A DNA stretch of 23,759 nucleotides, from assembly GCA_027577415.1 (NCBI GenBank), contig JANBQS010000269.1, positions 1 through 23,759 on the forward strand, in the 5' to 3' direction. Made by a program: the position numbers and the translations under genes. Positions 8,701 to 15,948 of the stretch are shown here, in pieces; the first letter of the stretch is position 1; each line of letters starts with the position of its first letter. This DNA is from Coemansia sp. RSA 922. Its lineage: Eukaryota > Kickxellomycota > Kickxellomycetes > Kickxellales > Kickxellaceae. A model generated the notes under the pieces. It ran no database searches, had not been told where the DNA came from, and saw only the letters and a list, made by a program, of their open reading frames with translations.

Positions 8701-10105
8701 GCGATCCCAACTCAAACAGTTTGGCATTGGTAATAGTGCTGGCTTGGCTACTGTTGGCAAGCACATACATGTGAATGGTTACATATGCTCCTAATTCATC
8801 CGCAACGCTCTTTCCTAGTCGCAAGGTAAACTGAAGAACACCAACAAGTATACCTGACCACAGCGATCCGTTATCAGTAGTATTGGCTTGCTGGAATTTG
8901 GGATCTAAAAACATTGGCTCCCATGCAAATATCTTAATGGTCTTGATATTGCCAATAATTTCCTTAAAGTCCAAACCAAATCCGCTGCGGTTATTGTAGG
9001 ATGAATCTCCGCCTTGGTTGTTACTAGCTAAGTATACAGAGACCGACTCCAACGCACTAATAAGGTGGGGACATACAACTAAAAGTACTGCGTAGTATCC
9101 AATTTGGCCATATAGAATCCATGCTGTTATCGATATGGAGAATATGGAATTCATCAGAAGCTGGATATCTTGGGGTAGTCTAGCCATGTATTTGACATAG
9201 GAGTGCGCTTGGCTTGGGTGCGATTGAGCTCTCAGTCCTTGCCTAATCAGTGGCAAGCGAAACAGTTCTAGGTTTATGGCGTTTTCTGCTCTGGCCAACT
9301 CTTCATCAGACAATTCATATATGACATGTGACTGGCTTTTTAAAAATTCGGCAAGAAATATGCAAGCACCATCTGCAATGATCATGTAAAAGCTGTACTC
9401 AGTAGATGACTCGACGTGTTTCATGATCAGGCTATTCAATCGCGCTTGTACTATAGGTACAAACTGTAGTAGCAAGCCAATAATGTAGATGGGAACCATT
9501 GGGCGCCAAATCATACGAATAATGGCACGGATAACAAAATAAGACTCGCTAGTGTTGTATGTAAACTCGCTGTAAGAATTACGTAGCTGAAATCTCTCTG
9601 GAAGCGGCCAAATATCGCCGATACTCAGCTGGCGTAGCTTTTGTATCTTGACAAGGTAGCGCTCTTGAGCATAGGTACACAATTGCGAGGCGCGTTTCAA
9701 TAACGCTTTGCTGGTGGAATCGAGATTAGCCAATACGATTGCACTGTGCAATGCAATACAAGTTGCTCTAGTCCATATGTCGCTAGAGCGGTTTATTGCT
9801 CGGTAAATAGCCAGCAAGTGAAATGTTTGAAACCAAGTATAGCCAGTTGACAATGCAAATAGAGTAGGAGATAAGAGGACAGCTAAAGAATACAGCAAGA
9901 TAGTCCACGTTAACTCTGCTTTACAAGCAACGATAGCAATAGTCATGCATGCAAACAGAGACGTAGTGTTATTAAACAACTTTAATGTTGGTGCCTTGTG
10001 CAAACCAGCGTAAAGCGATGTGGCTACTACAACAGCATCGGCTGCTGGGGGAACTGCCGACTGCAGCGCGGAAATAGCCAATAAAAAATAATCGTGAATG
10101 TACAT
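5771..10105 (-). CDS. ABC transporter, ABCC (MRP/Yor1/Ycf1) subfamily
   Basis: Full ABC exporter in one 1444-residue chain, likely in vacuolar or plasma membrane; substrate unknown. I use the first in-frame ATG at 10105-10103; the frame is open a little further up, but without an ATG. Order: N-terminal membrane segments (about 1-140, TMD0-like); first TMD with NIKTIKIFAWEP; NBD1 with Walker A GKTGAGKSS (562-570), signature ISGGQ (652-656) and IYFLDDP (672-678); second TMD; NBD2 with GRTGAGKSS (1181-1189), signature FSSGQ (1342-1346), IIVLDEA (1362-1368) and the H-loop His at 1398. NBD1 has Asp where NBD2 has the catalytic Glu, the asymmetry typical of ABCC proteins. NBD2 carries an insertion of about 60 residues before its signature, and two SSGQ/GGQ loops retain their glycines. 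The gene is intronless and looks intact. Confidence 0.95.
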   Translation of the reverse strand: MYIHDYFLLAISALQSAVPPAADAVVVATSLYAGLHKAPTLKLFNNTTSLFACMTIAIVACKAELTWTILLYSLAVLLSPTLFALSTGYTWFQTFHLLAIYRAINRSSDIWTRATCIALHSAIVLANLDSTSKALLKRASQLCTYAQERYLVKIQKLRQLSIGDIWPLPERFQLRNSYSEFTYNTSESYFVIRAIIRMIWRPMVPIYIIGLLLQFVPIVQARLNSLIMKHVESSTEYSFYMIIADGACIFLAEFLKSQSHVIYELSDEELARAENAINLELFRLPLIRQGLRAQSHPSQAHSYVKYMARLPQDIQLLMNSIFSISITAWILYGQIGYYAVLLVVCPHLISALESVSVYLASNNQGGDSSYNNRSGFGLDFKEIIGNIKTIKIFAWEPMFLDPKFQQANTTDNGSLWSGILVGVLQFTLRLGKSVADELGAYVTIHMYVLANSSQASTITNAKLFELGSLMDNLQHSMASLTFRIFSIRSALVDNQYVEDCFINQYLYSLPYSEETSKDGPLVELSHCSFDWRNDDYNYHAPSYTLSDVTLNAGAGELVAIVGKTGAGKSSLLLAMCSEMEMTQGTGRLVGKIAYLEQQPWIMNDTLRANILFGRGYDEDYYWKVLSACGLTDDLEMWPDSDITVIGENGINISGGQRARLALARTVYSQADIYFLDDPLSAVDAIVKRHILDNIILSTGLLGNKLRFVTTHADNILPLCNQIVTVDQGCVSVKVQTPQIHKAFSINSTLEVKPKITDSTNRKSHAMISMDTTQSEKVQITDSAHLASTNKSARAKSGDRTLKQWSHWDNAMYAIRICGWSVIATTLLTSIFSRVLQYIFTGYKLDALRANSKSDNAGGNAVLMYMRMKMMSNISYSLVSQLQLVAKAAVINWNLKKKANNMLISSILFSPLSFFESMTAQQVYSNCSMANNTIVNLVPRFFTYDCSQTALVLLLAYRVLLLAPQLLVFIPVLIWVSKAASTDIAQTTDAIAELKRTSDNMYRRMQSLVSNGAQMIRLFGVEPYFTSQYIKCTEDETRLEAIQSSSEDYSHILQILIGQATKSIMSLIYIAKAKIQSVELRSNDLAGFQESTSLLIKHINRTLKFPREALKVLDRVNAFRNLAECDPEAPYVVDSCRPPAHWPSNGKIEFRDFSMKYSADLGYALKNINVTINPGEKIGIVGRTGAGKSSLAKVLFRLIHENTSGSILIDGQDISEFGVGDYRARLGMIPQESSMFDGSIRRNLDPLRQFGIEEMWASLIKCNLAELVAPKSKPGDACNKKHKSRPTNNDNSMTLAKIHWLNAGWLGRLLVNILNRAPTPRDPAQISEPYGLDKLVKGCFGGFSSGQQQLFGLCRVIMRKRKIIVLDEATANVDLETDKSIQELIRKEFSDCTVLTIAHRLETIMNSDRIIVMDKGTIAEIGTPQELLAKDGMFAQLVKTSDFGQ

Positions 10106-10614
10106 AAGATAAAAATATATATAAGAAAGCAATTAAAGAGACAAGAAGAATGGCAAGACGATGTGCTTAGTTCAGATTTCACTTTGTTGGCAAGACCATT
10201 CATATAAAGGGGGGCCAGGTTTTGCTTAAATGTAGTCTACTTTTGAATAGGTATTTCAAAGAAAAATACAAAAGGGCATGTCTAATGCCAAAAGGTATTT
10301 TTTGCTGGCCTTTCGCGCTTTCAAAATACTCTTTTTTGGCGGTTCATAGTATTTCCTTCAAAAGGATATAAAGACGATCCCCACTTTGAATTAAGCACAA
10401 GTTCAAGGAAGCAGAGCACTTCCGCCAAAAATGTTTTGGTGATCCCTCATACCCAATTTTTGACTGCACTATGCAATCTAGTTTCTCGGTCTGCAAATGG
10501 TACAAGAGCAGCAGCAATGTTCGCCAATAGCATAATAACACCCATTCTATGTGCAAATAGATAATTCGTAGCGCTACAAACTAATATTTTCAGGCATCCT
10601 TAAATACTATACTC
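10106..10614. other. Intergenic region upstream of the ABC transporter
   Basis: About 0.5 kb that must contain the ABC transporter's promoter (reading leftward). I see an AT-rich leader just before the ATG (10111-10123), a TATAAA with G-run on the plus strand at about 10203 (wrong orientation for the transporter), and a hairpin at 10262-10303. A 70-codon minus-strand frame at 10344-10556 shows no domain and no family resemblance. No RNA gene was recognised. Confidence 0.5.
10262..10303. repeat. Interrupted inverted repeat (hairpin)
   Basis: AAAAATAC (10262-10269) pairs with GTATTTTT (10295-10302). Inside it, GGCAT (10275-10279) pairs with ATGCC (10285-10289) around the loop GTCTA. Between the two stems both strands read AAAAG. 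A 42-nt foldback of this kind may be a decayed mobile-element end or a transcript hairpin; function unknown. Confidence 0.5.
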
Positions 10615-10779
10615 TCAAACAATATCGAGAACCCTATTGAGTTGGAGTGCATACTTGCTGTATAGAGGGCTGTTAAGTGCATCGGCAAGCCTGACACGAC
10701 TGGCTTGAATAGAGTGAGGCAACAATTGTATCCACCTAATCTTGGGAGAAACTAGTGCCAAAAGCAAAATATAATCGAT
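10615..10779 (-). pseudogene. C-terminal remnant of a second F-box/LRR-like gene copy
   Basis: On the minus strand, 54 codons plus a TGA stop read as a diverged copy of the C-terminus of the F-box/LRR-like gene at 11099-12799. Shared blocks include ID..LLLAL.SPK, then YSKYA.QLNR.LD. By my count 28 of 54 positions are identical with no gap. The reading frame is intact, but its 5' side stops at the MITE-like element: going upstream, the frame enters the element's terminal repeat and meets a TAA. Nothing matching the rest of the protein lies on the far side, where only 114 bp separate the element from the parent gene. It is therefore a truncated tandem-duplicate remnant, not an expressed gene. 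The unbroken frame suggests recent truncation or past constraint. Confidence 0.85.
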
Positions 10780-10780
10780 T

Positions 10781-10984
10781 GGTTAGCTAGACGCTAACGA
10801 CCAGTGGGTTGTGCCATTTTCGGGCCTGAAAATCCATTTAGTTTTATAAGAAATTTATAAGAAATTAAAAAAAAAAACAAGGCGCCGCCTCTCTTTCTTT
10901 ACCCCTGGCTAAACTTGACCATGGCTCTGGCCACTTTCAGGGTTAGTGGGCAGGCACCCACTACTTGTTAGCGTCTAGCTAACC
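10781..10984. mobile_element. MITE-like foldback element with nested palindromic ends
   Basis: A 204-bp non-coding element flanked by inverted repeats. The outermost 18 bp are perfect: GGTTAGCTAGACGCTAAC at 10781-10798 matches the reverse complement of 10967-10984. The similarity continues imperfectly inward through AGTGGGT (10803-10809 against 10956-10962) and CCTGAAA (10825-10831 against 10935-10941), so each arm is about 50 bp. Each 18-bp end is itself a palindrome, GTTAGC-tagac-GCTAAC. The core has an 11-bp tandem duplication, TTTATAAGAAA twice (10843-10864), followed by an A11 run. I could not identify a target-site duplication. There is no coding capacity, so it would be non-autonomous. 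Superfamily unknown. Confidence 0.75.
10843..10864. repeat. 11-bp tandem duplication inside the MITE-like element
   Basis: TTTATAAGAAA occurs twice back to back and is followed by TT and a run of eleven A's. It lies between the two arms of the foldback element. Confidence 0.8.
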
Positions 10985-11098
10985 TACCAACTAACATTAG
11001 TAATATCTTATTGACTAGTAAGAGTATGTAAGAAATATATACTAAGAAATTTAATGTAGCCCTACTAAAACAGCTTACAAATGTGGTAGAGGCAGAAA

Positions 11099-12799
11099 TC
11101 ATTCATAGCACCCATGTGCATCTGATTTATATGCGGCATCTAGTAGCCGGTTAAGCTGCCAGGCATACTTGCTATAGGGACCACTCTCAAGCGCTTTAAT
11201 AACTCTGGCACTATAATTTTGAACAGTATTTGGCATGATTTCTATCCGATGGAGTTTTGGACTTGCTAGTGCTAGAAGTAAGAAGTGATCAATAACTTTG
11301 GCAGCAAACGGTCTATGAAAGCTATTCATAGATAAAACTTGCAAATTCTTTCCTGCATTACTATACGTAGAAGCAACGTAGTCAGGCAGATCTTCGGTGT
11401 TTACATTTTCAAGCTCTGATCCCAGACCATTAATCCCGCTTCTAAGGTTGACAAGAGCCGGAAGTAACTGTAATACACACAACATCTTATAAAGTGACAT
11501 GCCGCTTGGGTCTGCAGTAAGCACCGTGATATTCTGAAATCCTTTGCCTTGCTGCATTGCTGTTAAGGAGACTTTAGCTGCTTCACAATCGGCCATTGTC
11601 AATTGTTTGGCGGCACCCACCAAATTATTCAGAAACTTTCTCACATCATTGGGGGCAAGATATATATTCTCACTAGCCTCGTCCACACCAATATGTACAT
11701 GTCGCAATATTTTGTGTCTGTTTTCAAAAGTCTTGCATCTATTGAACATAGCTACAGCATACTTGTTCATACATAAATCCAGATACTCCAAGGTTGCACT
11801 GTTGCCTCGAAATATAATATCATCATGAAAAGGATAGAATGGAAGCAATGTTACGCCCTTCAATATGGGAAATGGAGTGGCATTAGAGGATATTGACTTT
11901 GGATTAGAGTAGTTACGAACAAGTGTAAACATTTGCAGTATCTGCAAATTTGGATACACAACAGCTTTGCCGTGTACATCATAAGTTAGCATGTTGGCAT
12001 CTTGTATACTTATCACTAGTTGCTGGAGTGTGCTGGCAGACTTCCACATCAGGCTTGCATGCACATCCGGCGAGTTCTCACAATTAAGATTAAGTGAAGA
12101 AAGAAGCGGAGTTAAGTCAATAGTTGATGGATTCTTAAGACTGGTTCCTACCAAGTCAAGATGTGCACTCTTTGTGTTAGCACGAAGAACATTTGCGAAT
12201 ACAACCAATATTTCTTCGTCCAATTCGCCTCCAAGATCGTCGTTGTTATTTATTGATTGCAAATTCTCGTGGTGACATACCAACTCTATTGTTGTTGCGG
12301 CTGGAGCCATTGCCTTGAGTAGTTTAGCAAATCTACGAGCATTGACAAAGGCAATAATTTCGGCATCATAATGCTGGTCCTTGTAGTCTGGTATCTCGAC
12401 AGCAAGTTTGTTAATTAAAGGAAAGGACGCAGTGGCCCCAATATAGTCAAGCAGGTGTTTGTGAGCGTTCCCGCTAACAACCTCAGACATGAATACACTT
12501 ATGCGAATCTCTCTAACCAAACAAGCTGCATAATATGGCAACCTATTATCTTTTACCCACCTGGGACGGTTGAGAGTCACTTCATTGGGAAAGTCCTTGA
12601 TAACAAGCTGGAGCTTTCTCCACAGGAATTCAAGGGCTGCCTGGCGCCAAGTTGAACTCACAGTCAAAAACTCTTTTAGATTAATCAATTGGCAGCTATC
12701 CCCATGAGACGGCGACTTAATTTCTAGTACTACTAACTTTAGAATTAAGTGTAGAATGTCAGCAGGAAGAGCTTGAGCTGGCGATAAATTATCGGACAT
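11099..12799 (-). CDS. F-box-like protein with diverged leucine-rich repeats
   Basis: Probable adaptor of an SCF ligase, partner unknown. I start it at ATG 12799-12797, giving 566 residues, because the F-box-like segment (LPADILHLILKLVV, then LKEFLTVSSTWRQAALEFLWRKLQL) follows at once, as usual for this class. The frame stays open 97 codons further up to 13090, but that extension contains low-complexity repeats and hydrophobic stretches with no domain, and is probably leader. The remainder has irregular LRR-like strands (TTIELVCHHENLQ, SATLEYLDLCMNKY, KNLQVLSMNSF). I know of no specific function. A truncated paralogue lies just downstream (10615-10779), beyond the foldback element, which suggests a tandemly duplicating family. 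Confidence is high that it is a gene, moderate for the F-box assignment. Confidence 0.8.
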   Translation of the reverse strand: MSDNLSPAQALPADILHLILKLVVLEIKSPSHGDSCQLINLKEFLTVSSTWRQAALEFLWRKLQLVIKDFPNEVTLNRPRWVKDNRLPYYAACLVREIRISVFMSEVVSGNAHKHLLDYIGATASFPLINKLAVEIPDYKDQHYDAEIIAFVNARRFAKLLKAMAPAATTIELVCHHENLQSINNNDDLGGELDEEILVVFANVLRANTKSAHLDLVGTSLKNPSTIDLTPLLSSLNLNCENSPDVHASLMWKSASTLQQLVISIQDANMLTYDVHGKAVVYPNLQILQMFTLVRNYSNPKSISSNATPFPILKGVTLLPFYPFHDDIIFRGNSATLEYLDLCMNKYAVAMFNRCKTFENRHKILRHVHIGVDEASENIYLAPNDVRKFLNNLVGAAKQLTMADCEAAKVSLTAMQQGKGFQNITVLTADPSGMSLYKMLCVLQLLPALVNLRSGINGLGSELENVNTEDLPDYVASTYSNAGKNLQVLSMNSFHRPFAAKVIDHFLLLALASPKLHRIEIMPNTVQNYSARVIKALESGPYSKYAWQLNRLLDAAYKSDAHGCYE

Positions 12800-12968
12800 A
12801 GTGGTTAGTAATGGCTTGTTGACATGTACTAGAAGTTGGATAGCTTGGTGAAAAATAAATTGTGAGAAGACAATGAGGCAAAAGGAGGAGAGAAAACTCC
12901 AAAGAGCCTCCATCCATAGCCGCATAGTTCTTTGGTTGCCTTTGCTACAATAATTTGTACAACTATCA

Positions 12969-12992
12969 GCAAAGGAGGCAAAGGAGGCAAAG
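12969..12992. repeat. 9-bp tandem repeat
   Basis: GCAAAGGAG occurs twice plus a partial third copy (GCAAAG), about 170 bp upstream of the F-box/LRR start codon. In the open upstream frame it would encode a repeated F-A-S peptide. A similar AGGCAAAAGGAGG occurs near 12875. Confidence 0.7.
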
Positions 12993-13341
12993 AACAAAAG
13001 CAATATGTACTCCATTAACTCTATTGGTGGGGGCTTCCTTGCTGTTGTCAAACGATGCCTGATGCTCTTGCGCCAAATTAGTTTATTCATCTACTCAATA
13101 ATATGCAGCAAAAGGGTGCACGATCTTGACAATAAGGTCGCCGTGCTCAGCAGCACACTCGAAAGTGTGGGGAGAATAGCTGTGGTCAGCATAGGCTTAG
13201 CAAGAAAATTTTCCACTTGCCCTTCAGACAATGGTGCTGCGGATCTGCATTTGCAATCGTTGTAGCTCATCCTTGGCAGCGACCAAGTCACAAAATTATT
13301 ATACGCTTAATGAAGCTTGTAGAAGTGGACAGAAAAAAAAC

Positions 13342-13620
13342 CTATCCCTGACTGCTGCATTGTTGTTGTTTGCTTAGCTTTGTCCCAACCATTTTCCACA
13401 GCCGCAGATATGTGGCATTTGAGGGACTGGTAGATATTCGCCTGGACACCACACCGTGAGCATAGTTCGCCAGAGAATCAATCGGAGAAAGCCAAGCATT
13501 AATTGACAATCTGTTACCACTTATAAATGCCCAGGTTTGGCGCACAGCGCAATGCGACTGTTTATTCGGCATTTGCACTGCAGACAACAGTAGAAAGAAG
13601 AAGAATGGTATTAGTTGCAT
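13342..13620 (-). CDS. Doubtful small ORF with a signal-peptide-like start
   Basis: A 92-codon frame beginning 3 bp after the nucleoside hydrolase stop, on the same strand. It starts with a hydrophobic stretch (MQLIPFFFFLLLSAV) like a secretion signal, followed by a polar segment with only two cysteines and a Gln/Ser-rich end. I recognise no domain. The position in the 3' flank of another gene leaves almost no room for a promoter. The hydrophobic start could simply be the translation of a pyrimidine-rich 3' flank. Other frames here are also briefly open, so it may be a decayed gene or no gene at all. Confidence 0.2.
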   Translation of the reverse strand: MQLIPFFFFLLLSAVQMPNKQSHCAVRQTWAFISGNRLSINAWLSPIDSLANYAHGVVSRRISTSPSNATYLRLWKMVGTKLSKQQQCSSQG

Positions 13621-13623
13621 ATT

Positions 13624-14616
13624 CTACAGTGGGGATAGTTTAGAAGCAACAACCATGGTGGCAATCATATGGTCCCAAAACCTTTCTATATCAACTGACG
13701 TCGCAAGCCAGCAGTTAGAGTCTGTGTCAGTTTTAGCCCAAACATTGCAATGAGTTCTGCCTCGCGATGGACCTGTTGTACAGTCGACCTCGACGCGAAT
13801 CCTGCGCTTGTTAAACGACTCTGGCATAAACAAGTATGCGACGGCTACAGGGTCATGTAAGGGAGCGCCATCTTTGGCTCCAAACACATCGCGATAAGTA
13901 CTACCAAAGTAGTGTAACAACTCTGAAACCAATTGCGCAAACTTTGATGACTCTACTTCATCAACGATTCTCTTGATTATAGCCTCGGTAGATAAGACCG
14001 TATGAGTGACTTCAAGTGGCACCAATGCCACGTGCTGAATACCCGCGTCCAGCACTATTTGAGCCGCCTCTGGATCACAAAACACATTGAATTCGGCAGC
14101 CGACGTGGTATTTCCCAAGCCGATTGCTCCACCCATGATGGACAAAGTCTTGATGCGTGGGATTACTTCGGGGTACATGCTGACGAGCAACGCGATGTTT
14201 GTAAGTGGACCAACTGCAACCATCATAATGGACTCAGCACTGCTCATTATCGCCTCGCGCATGGCGTTGACGGCATTAACGTCTTTGACAAAGTAGTGGT
14301 CAAAATCGGGTTCGGGCAAGAGATCAGTCCCGTCAATTCCAGATTCGCCGTGGATATCAGTGGCGTGGTATACTGGTTTGACCAGTGGCTTGGCCGCGCC
14401 CTGGTATACCTTTACGTCTTGGATGCCGGCTACTTGAAGCACGCGGATGGCATTGGCCGTGGTCCTCTCGATTGAGGCGTTTCCAGAGACTGACGAGATT
14501 CCTAGAAGCTTAAAACTGGGGTGGTGAGCGGCGAGTATCACAGCTAGCGCGTCGTCATGGCCCACATCGCAGTCTAGCCAGACTGGAGTGCGTACGGTGC
14601 CAGAAAAAACAGTCAT
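13624..14616 (-). CDS. Inosine/uridine-type nucleoside hydrolase
   Basis: Hydrolyses the N-glycosidic bond of ribonucleosides to free base and ribose, in nucleoside salvage or scavenging; it is cytosolic here, since no signal peptide is visible. The 330-residue length fits the family. The N-terminal Ca-binding motif DCDVGHDDA is at 15-23 (Asp15, 17, 21, 22), with Val in place of the frequent Pro/Thr. Other family marks are SSVSGNASIERTTANA, GPLTNIA (136-142), MGGA (161-164), EFNVFCDPEAA (175-185) and the C-terminal LHDP with His254-Asp255. Preference among uridine, inosine or other nucleosides cannot be told from this. The gene is intronless. The start codon lies a few residues before the first strand, as in relatives. 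It resembles the yeast URH1 group. Confidence 0.94.
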   Translation of the reverse strand: MTVFSGTVRTPVWLDCDVGHDDALAVILAAHHPSFKLLGISSVSGNASIERTTANAIRVLQVAGIQDVKVYQGAAKPLVKPVYHATDIHGESGIDGTDLLPEPDFDHYFVKDVNAVNAMREAIMSSAESIMMVAVGPLTNIALLVSMYPEVIPRIKTLSIMGGAIGLGNTTSAAEFNVFCDPEAAQIVLDAGIQHVALVPLEVTHTVLSTEAIIKRIVDEVESSKFAQLVSELLHYFGSTYRDVFGAKDGAPLHDPVAVAYLFMPESFNKRRIRVEVDCTTGPSRGRTHCNVWAKTDTDSNCWLATSVDIERFWDHMIATMVVASKLSPL

Positions 14617-14912
14617 CTTGAGTTAGAGTAAGAAAAATAGAAATAAATGGAAAAGTATAAAGGAAGCGGGCATGAAGGCAAGGAACGGGCAAAGTGTGGT
14701 GTTTCGCACAAATTCACTCTCACATAGCGGCTGTTGGTTGGCGATACATGAAACCAACCTGATATTCATGCGGAAAAATGGATAATCCATGCACATGTTA
14801 ATGCGTCTTAGCGTGTGCACATTTTGTACTACATGCATGGCAATTTGTCTGCTCTCAGCAAAAATTGTAATAAGTTGGTATTGGAAGCAAGAAAATAGTA
14901 TTTACAAAAGTG
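14617..14912. other. Spacer between nucleoside hydrolase and protease genes
   Basis: 296 bp holding the upstream region of the nucleoside hydrolase and the 3' flank of the protease, both on the minus strand. The hydrolase side has an A/T-rich leader. I see no canonical poly(A) hexamer for the protease and no gene. Confidence 0.5.
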
Positions 14913-15827
14913 TTAATAACGCATCTGCCAGTGCTGTACAGCTGGCTGAGGTGTCAAGACACCCTGGGTAAAGAAATCAGCACCAAGGCCAGTAGCGCTA
15001 GAAATAAAGTCAAATTGCGCAGCGACGTGGGTGAACAGCGAGTATCCATCGGCAGTTCCACATGTGGGGTCATTCAGGCGACCGCCCTCGCTGACAATAC
15101 CAGCAAGGTATACATTGTTGTTGACTGCGATCATCACGCCAGTGCCCGAATCACCCTTGCACGTCGAGTGACCAGGGCTGTACTTGTTCAATGTGCAGAT
15201 CAGAGGACCGTCCGATGACTCGTATTCAGGAGCGAATGTCTTGCACCCCTCGACGTCGCCGACCCACACACTTGCGCCCTTCAACTCATCAGGCTGCGAC
15301 TTTGGGTCGTTGTTGCTCGCTGTATTACCCCAGCCCAAAGCAACCAGCTGCTGCCCAGCAGGGATTGCGCCGTTGTAAATGGGCACATACACGGGGGCAT
15401 GTGCTGGGTCATAGCTGGCGACCTCGATGATGGCAATGTCGTTGAGACCATGTGCGCCGATAGTAGAGGTGACGTAGCCAGGATGAGGTGTGAGCTTGCT
15501 TGGATTGACAAACGCCTGCTCCTTGATGTTGTCGTCGCCGTATCCAACCCTGACTTCATCTACGGTGTAGAGCTGCTGGTTAGAGTCATATACACAGTGG
15601 GCGGCAGTCACGATGTGGTTGGGCGAAATAACCGTTCCGCCGCAGATATACGACGCTTGGTTCTTGGTGAAAGTGAGAAACACGGTGTAGGGTGCGCCGT
15701 TGTCTGGCAAATCGAATCCGCCAACAATGCGCTTTTCCATATGCGGGAGGGCTATGGCACTGACCGAGATGGCGTAGGCAGCCAACAGGGCGACGGTGCT
15801 AGTAAATGAGGTAATGGCGCTCTTCAT
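14913..15827 (-). CDS. Secreted serine protease, S1 (chymotrypsin) family
   Basis: Extracellular endopeptidase of 304 residues. A signal peptide ends at about 24 (SVSA), followed by a short propeptide to EKR and the mature start IVGG at 34-37. The catalytic triad is complete: His77 in TAAHC, Asp130 in NDIAI, Ser227 in GDSGTG. The usual GDSGGP is altered in its last two positions. Cysteine pairs C62-C78 and C223-C256 match the conserved 42-58 and 191-220 bridges. Counting back six from Ser227, the S1-pocket residue (chymotrypsin 189) is Ser221, which suggests chymotrypsin-like rather than Arg/Lys specificity. The Lys-Arg before IVGG would suit activation by a Kex2-type protease. A TATA box lies upstream. 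The gene is intronless. S1 proteases of this kind are common in early-diverging fungi that attack animals or protein-rich waste. Confidence 0.95.
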   Translation of the reverse strand: MKSAITSFTSTVALLAAYAISVSAIALPHMEKRIVGGFDLPDNGAPYTVFLTFTKNQASYICGGTVISPNHIVTAAHCVYDSNQQLYTVDEVRVGYGDDNIKEQAFVNPSKLTPHPGYVTSTIGAHGLNDIAIIEVASYDPAHAPVYVPIYNGAIPAGQQLVALGWGNTASNNDPKSQPDELKGASVWVGDVEGCKTFAPEYESSDGPLICTLNKYSPGHSTCKGDSGTGVMIAVNNNVYLAGIVSEGGRLNDPTCGTADGYSLFTHVAAQFDFISSATGLGADFFTQGVLTPQPAVQHWQMRY

Positions 15828-15941
15828 GGTAAATACTGGAGTGTTGGCTGTACAGGAGAGTGTGGTGTAAGCTGCTGAGTGTGCGTGTATGTGAGATATG
15901 TTGATGAACTTTGGTGAATTAGAGAGGCAGCATCTCTTTGT

Positions 15942-15948
15942 TTATATA
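15942..15948 (-). promoter_or_regulatory. TATA box of the secreted protease gene
   Basis: TATATAA on the minus strand, 115 bp upstream of the protease ATG. It is the clearest TATA element in the window, set in TTTGGTATATAAACAAAG. It fits a regulated, highly expressed secreted enzyme. Transcription would start near 15910-15920. Confidence 0.6.

Larger units (their letters stand above)
12800..13623. other. Region without a convincing gene, upstream of the F-box/LRR-like gene
   Basis: About 0.8 kb. It should hold the F-box/LRR gene's promoter and 5' leader and the 3' end of the nucleoside hydrolase transcript. A 9-bp tandem repeat (GCAAAGGAG) lies at 12969-12992. Minus-strand positions about 13288-13226 read as a short heptad-like stretch (DLVAAKDELQRLQMQIRSTIV, stop) with a stop three codons upstream; the opposite strand is also open there. 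A 92-codon frame at 13342-13620 is listed separately. No RNA gene was recognised. Confidence 0.5.

Noticed and set aside
10106..10132. Nine extra codons in front of the ABC transporter start
   Set aside because: The frame is open there, but it begins with TTG, and nuclear fungal genes normally start at ATG. The first in-frame ATG is at 10105.
10344..10556. 70-codon minus-strand frame in the transporter's upstream region
   Set aside because: No similarity to known families, no paralogue in the window and no supporting signals.
10770..10995. Target-site duplication flanking the MITE-like element
   Set aside because: The flanks (ATCGATT on the left, TACCAAC on the right) do not match at any usual length, so none is claimed.
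12800..13090. 97-codon N-terminal extension of the F-box/LRR-like protein
   Set aside because: It starts with an ATG but holds a 9-bp tandem repeat and no domain; the F-box-like segment begins right after the ATG at 12799, so this is more likely 5' leader.
14002..14475. 157-codon plus-strand frame
   Set aside because: It lies antisense within the nucleoside hydrolase and shows no domain; it reflects codon bias of the real gene.
15399..15809. 136-codon plus-strand frame
   Set aside because: It is antisense to the secreted protease, whose catalytic motifs are intact; no domain is visible in the antisense product.
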